Assembly: GCF_039531105.1 (NCBI RefSeq)
Contig: NZ_BAAAPK010000001.1
Coordinates: 2,604,001-2,668,000, forward strand
From: Microbacterium lacus
GTDB taxonomy: Bacteria; Actinomycetota; Actinomycetes; Actinomycetales; Microbacteriaceae
Reading direction: 5' to 3'
DNA length: 64,000 nt
This document shows, piece after piece, positions 1-8,420 of the stretch. The first letter of the stretch is position 1. Every line of letters begins with the position of its first letter. The position numbers and the translations under genes are program-made. Under the pieces are notes generated by a model that was given only the letters and a program-made list of their open reading frames with translations, was not told the origin of the DNA and did not search any database.

Positions 1-191
1 CCATCAGCTCGGGCGCGAACGTGAAGGCTGTGCAGCGGATGCTCGGGCATGCGTCGGCAGCGATGACTCTCGACACCTACGCCGATCTCTTCGACGACGA
101 TTTGGATGCCGTCGCGCAGCGGCTCAACGACGCCATGCCGCTCGTCGCCCTGCCGGCAGGACCGCAGACCCGCTATGCCCGGCCGCATTAG
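1..191 (+). CDS. Tyrosine recombinase/phage-type integrase, C-terminal end (5' part outside window)
   Basis: Reading from base 3, 62 codons precede the TAG at 189-191. The peptide carries the hallmark end of a tyrosine recombinase catalytic domain: a VQRMLGHAS block (the conserved LGH with the second active-site histidine) followed by MTLDTYADLF, whose tyrosine is the expected nucleophile. These enzymes cut and rejoin DNA at att sites to integrate or excise islands and phages. The rest of the gene lies left of the window, so whether it is intact cannot be judged. A second, shorter piece of a related integrase end lies at 17,582-17,665. The two share about 86% of bases over roughly 74 aligned positions. 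Confidence 0.85.
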   Translation, partial: ISSGANVKAVQRMLGHASAAMTLDTYADLFDDDLDAVAQRLNDAMPLVALPAGPQTRYARPH

Positions 192-342
192 CCGCAATCC
201 ATCACCGCCACGGCGACAGCAAGGTCCGGCCGCAATGACCTCTCGGGCGGGTAGGGCGGCCGTGCACTGCTGATGTGCTCCACATACGGCGCAGCGCTGT
301 CTTGCTGGCTTGCCCACCGAGTTTGACCGGGAAATCCCGACG

Positions 343-813
343 TCAGCCGTCCTTTAGATCACGTAGTACTTCCAGCACGTGCTCGCCGTACCGGGCGAGG
401 TCGAGGCTGGTCGCGTCTTCCCGAAACGCAAGCGTCCCGCGCGGATCGATGACGAAGGTGTGCCGAGCAGCTCGATCGCTCGACTCTTCCTCGCCTGTGC
501 GGTCAACGCCATAAGCGGCGCCCGCCTCTCGGGTAGGGTCCGACAGGAGCCGGTACCGCAGGCCCTTGTCACAGGCGAAGCTATCGTTCTTTTCCGCGGG
601 GTCGAATGAAGCACCGAGAACAACCGTGCCGTCACGCGTGATGGCGTCAAGGCTCGCTTCTATGGACGATGCCTGGCGTGAGCATCCGGGCGTGTTTGCC
701 TCCGGGTACCACCACAGCACAACCCACGACCCTCGAAAGTCGGCGACGGTCACGGAGGAGCCGTCCTGATCGTAGAACGTGCAGTGCGGTGCGGGTTCAC
801 CGATTGTGGTCAT
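343..813 (-). CDS. Peroxiredoxin, BCP/AhpC-TSA type, lacking the usual resolving cysteine
   Basis: This 156-residue thioredoxin-fold peroxidase would reduce hydrogen peroxide or organic hydroperoxides in the cytoplasm. The TPGC motif places the peroxidatic cysteine at residue 44. BCP proteins usually have a resolving cysteine five residues later; here position 49 is serine. A cysteine at 81 (FACDKGL) could take over, or the enzyme may work as a 1-Cys type. A second cysteine at 11 lies near the N-terminus. The length is normal for the family. It is the last gene of the minus-strand catabolic run, 34 bases after the PucR gene, which suggests protection against oxidants made by the pathway's flavin or Fe-S enzymes. 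Confidence 0.85.
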   Translation of the reverse strand: MTTIGEPAPHCTFYDQDGSSVTVADFRGSWVVLWWYPEANTPGCSRQASSIEASLDAITRDGTVVLGASFDPAEKNDSFACDKGLRYRLLSDPTREAGAAYGVDRTGEEESSDRAARHTFVIDPRGTLAFREDATSLDLARYGEHVLEVLRDLKDG

Positions 814-847
814 TTGACTTCCATTTCAGCAACTGATGAGGAACCGG

Positions 848-2002
848 CTAGGACTTCGCCAGAGTCAGACCGTCAGGCAATTGCAGCACCCACCAGAATT
901 CGACAAGGGTCTTGGTCTCGCGCATTGACACACCCAGGATTGACTCGACCTTTGTCAGACGGTAGCGCACGCTGTTGACGTGCAGAGCGAGAGCGTCAGC
1001 AGTGACATCGACCTGGCAGTCGTTCTCAATGAAGCACCGGACGGTCTCGAGGAGCGTGTCACCGTACTCGCCGAGTCGGCGCAAAGGCTGGAGATACGTC
1101 GCCGTGGTCACGTCGGCGATGTCGCGGTCACCCATGATCGATGCAACGATGCCAAGCGACTCGAGGCTCTGCACCCCTGCGATGCCGGCGATCTTCGCCG
1201 CGTTGAACGCCCGGGTAGCACGTCGGAACGCCGACGGCAGCGATGAGATCTGCACGGGGCCCGAGACACCGATTCGGCCGCTGCCTCCCGTGACCGGGGG
1301 TGCGATGGCGAAACCGCACACCTCACCACCGGTGACCGCTGAAACCCCTCGGCGTCCGGCACCCTGACCGGCGAGTCCCAGCCGCTCCTCGAAATCGGCG
1401 TAATCCTCGTTGGTGCCGACCTGGGCTCTGAATGCCCAGTAGTCGGCGGCACTGTCAAGACCGTATGCACCGAGGCGGTTAAAGGCGTCGACCTCCTCGG
1501 CGGAGCCTGTCAGGATGCTCCACACGAACTCGTCTTGCTGGGAGCGTAGCCTGGCCTGATTAGCGATCTCGGCGTTGAAGTAACCGGCGCTGAAGTCGAG
1601 GAGCGCACGGCTCATGGTCTCAGCGATGCCATTGAAGCCGGCGATGACGAAGATTTCGTCGATGTCGTCAGCCGTGGCCTGCTCTCGCAGGCACTCCATC
1701 GCGAGGTGACGGAGCCCGTGCACCAGATTCAGGCTCTCAGACAGCGACTGTCCAGAATTCGCGGCGCGTTCCCCGAACAACGCAGCCTCTTCCCAAGCCA
1801 CCACGGTGCGGTCGCGGGTGCTCTCGATGCACGCCTCGAGTAGCTGGTCCCACACCGACGCAAGCTGGTCGTCGTCGACATCTGCGACGACGGCCAGCTC
1901 GGCCAGTTCGGTCTCGACCCGTGCGGAGACCGAGGCGACGTCGCGGCCGCGAATGCGCGACAACACCTCTACGAACTGCTCGCGATGTGAGTCGATCATC
2001 AC
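848..2002 (-). CDS. PucR/CdaR-family transcriptional regulator
   Basis: The protein has 384 residues. Its C-terminal end has the PucR helix-turn-helix signature: an alternating leader (CFIENDCQVDVTADAL) followed by HVNSVRYRLTKVE, the recognition region shared by PucR and CdaR activators. The N-terminal two thirds look like the GGDEF-like/ligand-sensing part of this family, with no membrane segment. PucR proteins usually activate catabolic operons in response to pathway intermediates. It sits 28 bases behind an amidohydrolase gene and is probably co-transcribed with it, so autoregulation of the cluster is plausible. It is distinct in sequence from the second PucR protein at 7,130-8,332. Confidence 0.9.
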   Translation of the reverse strand: MMIDSHREQFVEVLSRIRGRDVASVSARVETELAELAVVADVDDDQLASVWDQLLEACIESTRDRTVVAWEEAALFGERAANSGQSLSESLNLVHGLRHLAMECLREQATADDIDEIFVIAGFNGIAETMSRALLDFSAGYFNAEIANQARLRSQQDEFVWSILTGSAEEVDAFNRLGAYGLDSAADYWAFRAQVGTNEDYADFEERLGLAGQGAGRRGVSAVTGGEVCGFAIAPPVTGGSGRIGVSGPVQISSLPSAFRRATRAFNAAKIAGIAGVQSLESLGIVASIMGDRDIADVTTATYLQPLRRLGEYGDTLLETVRCFIENDCQVDVTADALALHVNSVRYRLTKVESILGVSMRETKTLVEFWWVLQLPDGLTLAKS

Positions 2003-2030
2003 TGCGTTCCCGTCCGCGCTCGCATCGTCA

Positions 2031-3119
2031 TCAGAGCCGGTACCACTCCCGCGCGTTCTCGGCCATCACCTTGGCGCGCGCCTCCGCGGACAGCAGGGAG
2101 AGGAAACCGGCGATGTCATCATCATGACGGTGCGGATAGTCGGTGGCAAACATGAGCATGTCGTCATTGCCGATCCACTGCAATGCTTTGGCCATCAGCT
2201 CCGGCGGACCCGCGTCGATCGGCGCGGTCGAGAATCGGAAGTGATCGCGCATGATGTGCAGCGGAGGACGGTCGAGCCACGGAACCTCGCGCCGCAGACC
2301 CTTCCACTCCTTATTCATCCGCCATCCCCACACGGGGAACCACAGGAACCCACCCTCCAGCACGGAGACGCGCAAAGCCGGGATGTCGGTAAACACGCCC
2401 TCGGAGATGAGGCTGGTGACCTGAGTGGCGAACGACTGCCACTCGGCGCCGTACTGCTCGACGTAGTAGTTCGCATACCCCGTCGACGACGGCGCGCCTT
2501 CGGTCGTACCCCCGTAGTGGAGCCCCACGACGAGGTCGCGGGCGGCGAGCTCACGAAACACGCCGTGGTACTGCCGCTGACCCCACAGGTTGTCGCTCCG
2601 CGTCGGAAAGAACGCTTGCACGAACCCCGGGTGGTCCCCCACGCGGCGGATTTCTTTGATCATTGCTGCGGTGTCGCGCGCGGGCATCACCATGGTCGCC
2701 CTCAGCCGGTCGTCCTTCGAGAGCCATTGGTCGATCAGCCAGTCGTTGACAGCGCTCGCCAGCGCCGCCGCCCAGTCGGGATGACGCAGCCCCTCGATGC
2801 CGTAATAACAGTTGACTATGGCGTTGTCGACGTTCCACGGGTCGAGGATGTGCTCTTGCAGGAGCCCCACGCTCGTGGCGGGTCCGGCGCCCTCAGGGCG
2901 CCACTCCAGTCGAGCGGCACGTTCGCTCGCAACTGGGTAGTGGTGGTTGGGCATGACGGGACCACGCCACGCGCGCTCGGTGATCCAATCGACCCACAGC
3001 TCGTCGAGGTAGGGAAAGAGCGCCTCGATCTGGGGAATGTTCGCATGCACATCGACATCGATCACGGCACCGTCCCACACCTCCTGGCGGGTGGTCTGCT
3101 CCAACAATGCGGTCGTCAT
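2031..3119 (-). CDS. Amidohydrolase_2 (ACMSD-like metal-dependent hydrolase/decarboxylase)
   Basis: The 362-residue TIM-barrel enzyme belongs to the superfamily holding ACMSD and gamma-resorcylate decarboxylase. The N-terminal IDVDVHANIP block is the usual D-x-D/H metal-binding strand (HxH-like, here D-V-H). GLHYGG near the middle and ATDYPH near the end are the expected barrel histidine and catalytic aspartate. Family members decarboxylate or hydrolyse aromatic or ring-opened acids. The ATG overlaps the stop of the Rieske gene by four bases (ATGA), a sign of translational coupling and perhaps of physical or functional pairing. It shares family but not close sequence with the amidohydrolase at 4,582-5,739. 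Confidence 0.85.
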   Translation of the reverse strand: MTTALLEQTTRQEVWDGAVIDVDVHANIPQIEALFPYLDELWVDWITERAWRGPVMPNHHYPVASERAARLEWRPEGAGPATSVGLLQEHILDPWNVDNAIVNCYYGIEGLRHPDWAAALASAVNDWLIDQWLSKDDRLRATMVMPARDTAAMIKEIRRVGDHPGFVQAFFPTRSDNLWGQRQYHGVFRELAARDLVVGLHYGGTTEGAPSSTGYANYYVEQYGAEWQSFATQVTSLISEGVFTDIPALRVSVLEGGFLWFPVWGWRMNKEWKGLRREVPWLDRPPLHIMRDHFRFSTAPIDAGPPELMAKALQWIGNDDMLMFATDYPHRHDDDIAGFLSLLSAEARAKVMAENAREWYRL

Positions 3120-3697
3120 CCGATGGCCTCCTTGATCGGCTCTTCAGGGCGAGGGGGTCGGGGCGCTCGCGCGGGCCGGGCGGCCCGTAGCGACACCACA
3201 ACGTAGGAGTCTTCGATGCTCACTGCAAAGCTCTCCACCTTGTACGGGCCCGGCTGCGGGCCGTCACTGGAACCGCCGACCTCGGCAACCGCAGCGGCGT
3301 ACTCGCTGGGGGTGTACGAAGCTTCTCCTGAGTCGAGCTCAGTGCGAACCTCATCCCCGGTCTGGACCTGCACGCTGAACGGGCGTGCGCGTGTTCCCAC
3401 CGGATCGAAGTAGGACTGCCCCGTGCGGATGTCGAACTCCCAGCCGTGCCAGGGGCACGCCAGCATGCGGTTCTCGCCGTGGAACACATACTCTCCCACG
3501 GCATCTGAGGTGAGATTCGTGACGAATCGGCCCTTGCACAGGTCAGCACCCCGATGAGGGCATCGGTTGAGAAGGGCGTAGAACTCGCCGCTCTGTCGGA
3601 AGACCACGATCTTCCGACCGTTGCTGGTCTCGATGGTCACACGGTCGCCGTCCTTGAAGTCGTCGGCCTTACCGACGACGATTTTCGTCTCCGCCAC
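3116..3697 (-). CDS. Rieske [2Fe-2S] ferredoxin-like protein with C-terminal extension
   Basis: The protein has 193 residues. The two Rieske ligand boxes are clear: CPHRGA (Cys46, His48) and CPWHGW (Cys81, His84). The spacing fits ferredoxin-type Rieske domains. It is longer than simple dioxygenase ferredoxins (about 105 residues), with an extra 85 or so residues ending in a proline-rich tail, and there is no mononuclear iron domain as in oxygenase alpha subunits. It would pass electrons to an oxygenase or other redox enzyme. The start is GTG, three bases after the aldolase stop. The downstream amidohydrolase overlaps it by four bases. No terminal oxygenase is encoded nearby. Confidence 0.88.
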   Translation of the reverse strand: MAETKIVVGKADDFKDGDRVTIETSNGRKIVVFRQSGEFYALLNRCPHRGADLCKGRFVTNLTSDAVGEYVFHGENRMLACPWHGWEFDIRTGQSYFDPVGTRARPFSVQVQTGDEVRTELDSGEASYTPSEYAAAVAEVGGSSDGPQPGPYKVESFAVSIEDSYVVVSLRAARPARAPRPPRPEEPIKEAIG

Positions 3698-3700
3698 CGT

Positions 3701-4498
3701 TCAGCCCGCCGTTCTCGCCCGCTGGCCAGCACCACTCAAGATGAGCTCACCCGTCGTCCGTAGCGTGTGCGTCGCACCACCGACGAGCAGGCCGCCCTCC
3801 ATTGCAGGACACAGCAGGTCGTAACCCCAAGCAATCGCCCGCGCGATATCGTGCTCGCCGAACGTCAGAAGCCCCGCCCATTTGCCCTGCGCATGGGCGG
3901 CCTCGACGATGCGCTCGTGCCACGCTGCCATGTGCTCATCAGCGAAGTCGAGGATCGGATCGCCCCCATGGGAGACGGCGAGGTCGCCCGGACCCGGAAA
4001 GAGCATGTCGAGCCCGTCAACGGCGGCGATATCCTCGGCGTTCGCGAGCGCCTCGATCGTCTCGATCTGCACAATGGAGAAGATTTCCTTGTTTGCGCGG
4101 CGGAAATGATCGACGATGCTCTCCGATGTACGGTAGGCACCCACGCTCCGCTTTCCGAGCGGGGGATAGCGGACCGCATCGACGAACGCCTTGGCCTCAT
4201 CCACCGTATTGACGAGCGGGCACATGATGCCATCGGCTCCGGCGTCGAGCACTCGCTGGATCATGCTCGAGTCGTTCCCGGGAACTCGCACGATCACAGT
4301 TGTCCCCGTACCAGACAGCGCGAGGATGCAGTGGGCGACGCTCTCGAAACTCGCCATCGTGTGTTGCATGTCGATGACGACCGAGTCGAACCCGAGTCGT
4401 CCGATGACTTCGGCGTTCGATGGCGACGTTCCCGTCAGCCAGCAGTCGATGGCGATTCCGCCCGACTCCAGCTTCTCTCTCATCCGCAGGTTGACCAT
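3701..4498 (-). CDS. HpcH/HpaI-type class II aldolase
   Basis: The protein has about 265 residues from the chosen ATG. This start follows an AAGGAG site by eight bases; an upstream in-frame start would add 26 atypical residues. Family features are FDSVVIDMQH near the start, a GADGIMCP strand, VQIETIEA (metal-binding glutamate) and MLFPGPGDLA (metal-binding aspartate). HpaI-like enzymes reversibly split 4-hydroxy-2-oxo acids into pyruvate and an aldehyde, typically the last carbon-carbon cleavage in aromatic acid catabolism. It lies between an amidohydrolase and the Rieske gene in one minus-strand run, which supports a lower-pathway role. Confidence 0.88.
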   Translation of the reverse strand: MVNLRMREKLESGGIAIDCWLTGTSPSNAEVIGRLGFDSVVIDMQHTMASFESVAHCILALSGTGTTVIVRVPGNDSSMIQRVLDAGADGIMCPLVNTVDEAKAFVDAVRYPPLGKRSVGAYRTSESIVDHFRRANKEIFSIVQIETIEALANAEDIAAVDGLDMLFPGPGDLAVSHGGDPILDFADEHMAAWHERIVEAAHAQGKWAGLLTFGEHDIARAIAWGYDLLCPAMEGGLLVGGATHTLRTTGELILSGAGQRARTAG

Positions 4499-4581
4499 TC
4501 GCGCATCTCCTTCGATGTGTCGTTTCAAGTTCGTTCGCAACGGACAGCGCGGCCAGTGCCGCGCTGTCCGTGCCACCGCCG

Positions 4582-5739
4582 TTAGTCGATGACCGCGCCG
4601 GATCCGGGCTTGAGCGGGATGCCGAACAGCGCGCTCGCGTTCTCGCCGAGTATCGCTCGCCGCTGAGCCTGTGACAGGCTGGCCGGAAGGGCGGAGGGCT
4701 CATCGAAGTCCCAGTGCGGGTAGTCCGACGAGTAGAGCAGCTTGTCACCCATACCGGAGGCTTCGAAGGCCTCAAAAACGTCCGCGAACCATTCAGGCTT
4801 CTCAGGCTCTTCCATGGGTTGCGTCGTGTACCAGAAGTGGTCGGCGATGTATTCTGACGGCCGCCGCTGAAGATCGGGAAGCTCAGAGCTCATCAGGTCG
4901 TAGGCGTTGTCGAGTCGCCAGGCCAGGGGCACGGCCCACGACCACGCGAGTTCGACCAGCGCGAACTTCAGGTTGGGGAAGCGATCGAAGACACCTTCGT
5001 AGACGAGACTCGAAATATTCGGGAAGTTGTACGCACCCCAGTCGCAGTGCTCCTCGAAGTAGTACGTCGGGCTCCCGGATGCGGTCACCCGATGCGCCGC
5101 GAGGACGTGCATGCTGATGGGGATGTTGTACTCCTGGGCGATCTCGTAGATCGGGTAATACTTCTCGTGCCCGGGAGGGTTCATGTTGTCGGGCGCGAAG
5201 CTGATGAGGTTCCATCGGTCCCGGTATGGCGAGTCCATCCGGCGTTGGATTTCGGCGACGGCCAGCTCGGGAATCTCATAGGGAGTGTTGATCGCGCCGT
5301 GCCATCGCTCGTCGATCGCGAACCAGCTCTCCTCCCGGTCTTCGTTCATCGCGCGACACATGGCATCGGCGAGGCCGCGCGGCGTATTGCGCGATCCATT
5401 GAACATGTAGCCGCTGATGTCGTTGAGCATGGCCGCGGTGATGTCGTACTTATCGAGCAGCTGCTCGCGGGCGAAGTCGGGGTTGGACATCGGTGCGCCA
5501 CCCTCGGGAGGCTCGGTGTCCCATCGGTGGGCAAACTCGCGGTGTCGCGGGCGATCGCCGCCGGGGCTACCACCCCGAGTGAGTCCCCATTCGGCGGCGT
5601 ATTCACGCCAGCGCTGTGGGAGTCGGCTCATCACCCCGGGCTTCGCGGGGTTGAAGTCGGGGTGCACATCGGCATCGATGATCGGATACCGCGTGCCGCT
5701 CTGCGCTCCCGTCGTCACGCCTTCCAGGATTGTCGTCAT
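4582..5739 (-). CDS. Amidohydrolase_2 (ACMSD-like), second copy in cluster
   Basis: The protein has 385 residues from the ATG at 5739, preceded by AAGGAG at a spacing of six. A longer frame up to 5847 would overlap the upstream dehydrogenase and lacks a good ribosome site. Motifs are IIDADVHPDF at the N-terminus (metal strand), ISMHVLAAHR in the middle (barrel histidines) and YSSDYPHWDF near the end (catalytic aspartate and metal histidine). The fold is that of decarboxylases and hydratases acting on aromatic-acid breakdown products. It lies 40 bases behind the flavin dehydrogenase. Two such enzymes in one operon suggest successive decarboxylation/hydrolysis steps or different substrates. Confidence 0.87.
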   Translation of the reverse strand: MTTILEGVTTGAQSGTRYPIIDADVHPDFNPAKPGVMSRLPQRWREYAAEWGLTRGGSPGGDRPRHREFAHRWDTEPPEGGAPMSNPDFAREQLLDKYDITAAMLNDISGYMFNGSRNTPRGLADAMCRAMNEDREESWFAIDERWHGAINTPYEIPELAVAEIQRRMDSPYRDRWNLISFAPDNMNPPGHEKYYPIYEIAQEYNIPISMHVLAAHRVTASGSPTYYFEEHCDWGAYNFPNISSLVYEGVFDRFPNLKFALVELAWSWAVPLAWRLDNAYDLMSSELPDLQRRPSEYIADHFWYTTQPMEEPEKPEWFADVFEAFEASGMGDKLLYSSDYPHWDFDEPSALPASLSQAQRRAILGENASALFGIPLKPGSGAVID

Positions 5740-5779
5740 CGCTTTCTCCTTCGCGTTCTCTGTTTCTGTGACCGGCTCG

Positions 5780-6985
5780 TCACGCGCCAGCGGCGACCGG
5801 CTCGGGTTGAGCGCTCGCAAGTGCCAGCGCGACATCGAACAGTTCATGACCGTTCTGCAGGATCTCGTGGTTGACTTCCTCGACCGAGAGGCAGCCGGTG
5901 AAGGCGAACGCGATGTGGATCTCGTTTCGCATGAGCTCGATCACCCGCTCAACCCCGCGCTGACCGCCGGCGGCGAGGCCATACATGTAAGGCCGTCCCA
6001 TCAGCGCGGCTTTTGCGCCAAGGGCGAGGGCCCGGACGACATCGATGCCACGGCGAATTCCGCCGTCAACGAGGACATCGAGATCGTCGCCGGCAGCGTC
6101 CACCACGCGCGGCAACGCAGAGATTGCGGAGGCCACGCCGTCCAGGTTTCGACCGCCGTGGTTCGACACGCTTACGCCGTCGACGCCGAGTGCGATCATG
6201 TCGATGATCTTGTCGTCGCTGAGGATCCCCTTGACGATCAGCGGGCCGTCCCATCGTTCTCGCAGCCACGCGATGTCGTCGAGCGTCACCGGTCGAAGTC
6301 CTGCCATCGCGGCCTCGAAGCTGTAGACCGCGCGTCGGGCGGAGTTCACGCTGAACCCGGAGGCCATGTTGCCGAATACGAAGTCCAGGGCCCATTTCGG
6401 GCGCGAAACTCCTGTCGCCAACAGTCTGGGCGAGATCGACAAGGGGAGGCTGATGCCGTTGCGCATGTCCCGCTCGCGGTACGGCTTCATCGGGGTGTCG
6501 ACGCTCACGACCAGCGCCTGGAATCCTGACGCCCGCACACGGTCGACGAGGTCAGCGTTGCGTGACTCATCGGGGGCCAGGTAGATCTGATACCAGAGCG
6601 GACCCCCGTCCGATGCCTTTGCAACAGCTTCTACTGGCTCGCTTGCGCCTCCGGGCATGATGTAGCCGGTGCCGAACTTCGCCGCGGCCTTCGCCACTGC
6701 ACGCTCGGCTTCAGGGTTTGCCATCCGACCGAAGCTGGCGGGGGCGAGCATGACTGGCATATTGAAGGTCTGCCCGACGACATTAGTGGTGAGATCGATA
6801 CCCTTCCGAACGTCCACCAGTGAACGCGGAAGGAGAGTCACCTTGCTGAAGTCGTCGCGGTTCGCAGCCAGCGTGCCGTCGTCTCCTGCTCCCCCTTCGA
6901 TCACGTCGAAGATTGCTCGTGGCAGCCGCCGCTTGGCAAGCCGTCGTATGTCATCGATGTTCACTGCTCGGTCGAGTCTGCTCAC
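5780..6985 (-). CDS. FMN-dependent alpha-hydroxyacid dehydrogenase (LldD/mandelate dehydrogenase family)
   Basis: The protein has 401 residues, normal for the family. It oxidises an alpha-hydroxy acid to the 2-oxo acid with FMN, passing electrons to oxygen or the respiratory chain. Visible signatures are the RAIFDVIEGGAGD N-terminal block, MLAPASFGRMANPEAE, the catalytic SNHGGRNLDG histidine loop and the DGGIRRGIDVVRALALGA phosphate-binding region. The GTG start has GGAGG eight bases upstream. It is the first gene of the minus-strand run that continues to base 343, so its promoter lies in the 144-base gap to the second PucR gene. L-lactate, glycolate or mandelate-type substrates are all possible. 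Confidence 0.92.
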   Translation of the reverse strand: MSRLDRAVNIDDIRRLAKRRLPRAIFDVIEGGAGDDGTLAANRDDFSKVTLLPRSLVDVRKGIDLTTNVVGQTFNMPVMLAPASFGRMANPEAERAVAKAAAKFGTGYIMPGGASEPVEAVAKASDGGPLWYQIYLAPDESRNADLVDRVRASGFQALVVSVDTPMKPYRERDMRNGISLPLSISPRLLATGVSRPKWALDFVFGNMASGFSVNSARRAVYSFEAAMAGLRPVTLDDIAWLRERWDGPLIVKGILSDDKIIDMIALGVDGVSVSNHGGRNLDGVASAISALPRVVDAAGDDLDVLVDGGIRRGIDVVRALALGAKAALMGRPYMYGLAAGGQRGVERVIELMRNEIHIAFAFTGCLSVEEVNHEILQNGHELFDVALALASAQPEPVAAGA

Positions 6986-7129
6986 TGCCTACGCCTCCAT
7001 CGTCATCGCATCGTCGCCATGACCCTCCTGCCATTCCACTCGGAGCGTGTTTCACACTCAACGGAGATTCCGCCGATGATCGCCTCGCTGTCCCTGTATG
7101 CCCGCACAGTCAGGCCGGTCCGGGCGCGG

Positions 7130-8332
7130 TCAGTGGCCGTGAAGATGGAGAATGCACCACACTTCGGCGAGCGTGCGCATATCTTTCAGCGAGCAAGCTG
7201 TCATCGACTCGAAGCGCTCGAGGCGGTACCGCACCGTGTTGACGTGCAGGAACATCGCCGCTGATGTTTCCGCTACGCTCCGCCGGCGGCGGATGAACTC
7301 CGAGACGGTGTCGATGATCGCCTGGCCTGCGGCGCCGTTGTCGAGAAGCGGGTCGAGGTACCGCTGCTTCAGTATTTGCGCGACCTCTTGGTCGGCGGAC
7401 ACAGATGCAGTGATCGAGAGGTCGTCGAGACTCACGAGGCCGGTGATGCCGACTTGCCGAGCAGCATCGACGCTGCGGGTCGCCAGCCGGAAGCCCTCGG
7501 CGAGCTCTGACACCGGCACGCGAGGCGACACCCCCACGAGAAATGCTACGTCGCCTTGGGGTACGTCCGCCAAGACCAGACACATGTCGCCGTACATCGT
7601 GGTGATCGAGGGCTCCGTCGACGTGTGTCCGATGCAGATCAGAAGCGCACGGCGCACCTCGTTGAAGGCTATTTCCCCCGGCACCGCCCGCAGCACGTGG
7701 TACGTCTCCCGGATGTCCAGAGACGCCTCAGCAGCGGCCCGCTGGATCTCCACCGGAGTGAGCCCTCCGCCCAACAGTTGGCGCAGCGCAAGATCCTGGC
7801 GGCGCTGATCGCGCTTGATCAGCTCGATAGCGGTCTCTTGGTAGCCTGCGATCATCTCCAGCAGCGACCAGTTGTTCCACGCATCGAGGTACTGCAGCAT
7901 CTCTACGATCGTCTCGTTGCTGATGCCGCGTTGATGCGCCATCTCGCTCAGGTAGGACGCCACGGGGACCTGTGCGACCAGAGTTATTCGGACGAGGTCC
8001 GACAACTCCACAGCACGGAGCGCACGCGATCGCCCGGTGGCCTGCAGGGCCGCACCGTCATCGCCGGCGTTGGGCATTCTCCGTTGCTGCACTCCGCGGA
8101 TCATCGGGATCGCCGCCATGCGCGAGCGTTCAATGAACTCCTCGACTGACACGTCGCGATAGGACGACTGAGCCAGCTCGTCAGCCAGCTCATGATAGGT
8201 CAGGTCAGTGATCTGTTGCTCGATCAGCTCGTCGAGGAGCAGGACGAGACGCTCCCAGTCGGACGGGTCATCGACCCTGCCTACGGGAGTGGGTGTCGGC
8301 ACCGTGGCAGCACGGGCTGGCCGTCCTGTCAT
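7130..8332 (-). CDS. PucR-family transcriptional regulator, second
   Basis: The protein has 400 residues from an ATG with a strong GGAGGTGACACC leader. An in-frame start 12 codons earlier would run through this ribosome site. The C-terminal segment FLHVNTVRYRLERFES is the PucR helix-turn-helix, preceded by an alternating ETVAET-like helix. The N-terminal part is soluble and helical and is the probable ligand sensor. It sits between the reductase gene upstream and the dehydrogenase gene downstream, at the join of the two catabolic sub-clusters, so it may control the operon starting at 6985. It differs clearly from the PucR protein at 848-2002 except in the DNA-binding end. Confidence 0.9.
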   Translation of the reverse strand: MTGRPARAATVPTPTPVGRVDDPSDWERLVLLLDELIEQQITDLTYHELADELAQSSYRDVSVEEFIERSRMAAIPMIRGVQQRRMPNAGDDGAALQATGRSRALRAVELSDLVRITLVAQVPVASYLSEMAHQRGISNETIVEMLQYLDAWNNWSLLEMIAGYQETAIELIKRDQRRQDLALRQLLGGGLTPVEIQRAAAEASLDIRETYHVLRAVPGEIAFNEVRRALLICIGHTSTEPSITTMYGDMCLVLADVPQGDVAFLVGVSPRVPVSELAEGFRLATRSVDAARQVGITGLVSLDDLSITASVSADQEVAQILKQRYLDPLLDNGAAGQAIIDTVSEFIRRRRSVAETSAAMFLHVNTVRYRLERFESMTACSLKDMRTLAEVWCILHLHGH

Positions 8333-8420
8333 GGTGTCACCTCCGCCCCACTGGCATACGGAACTCATTCCACGCTACAACCGCTCTCGCTCCGCCACGC
8401 CGACAGCTCGTGGGGGACGA

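Noticed and set aside
192..342. Direct repeat of the tRNA-Arg 3' end as left attachment site
   Set aside because: Only a short, weak similarity (GAAATCCC with a nearby CAG) to sequence beside the tRNA was seen; this is not enough for an att site.
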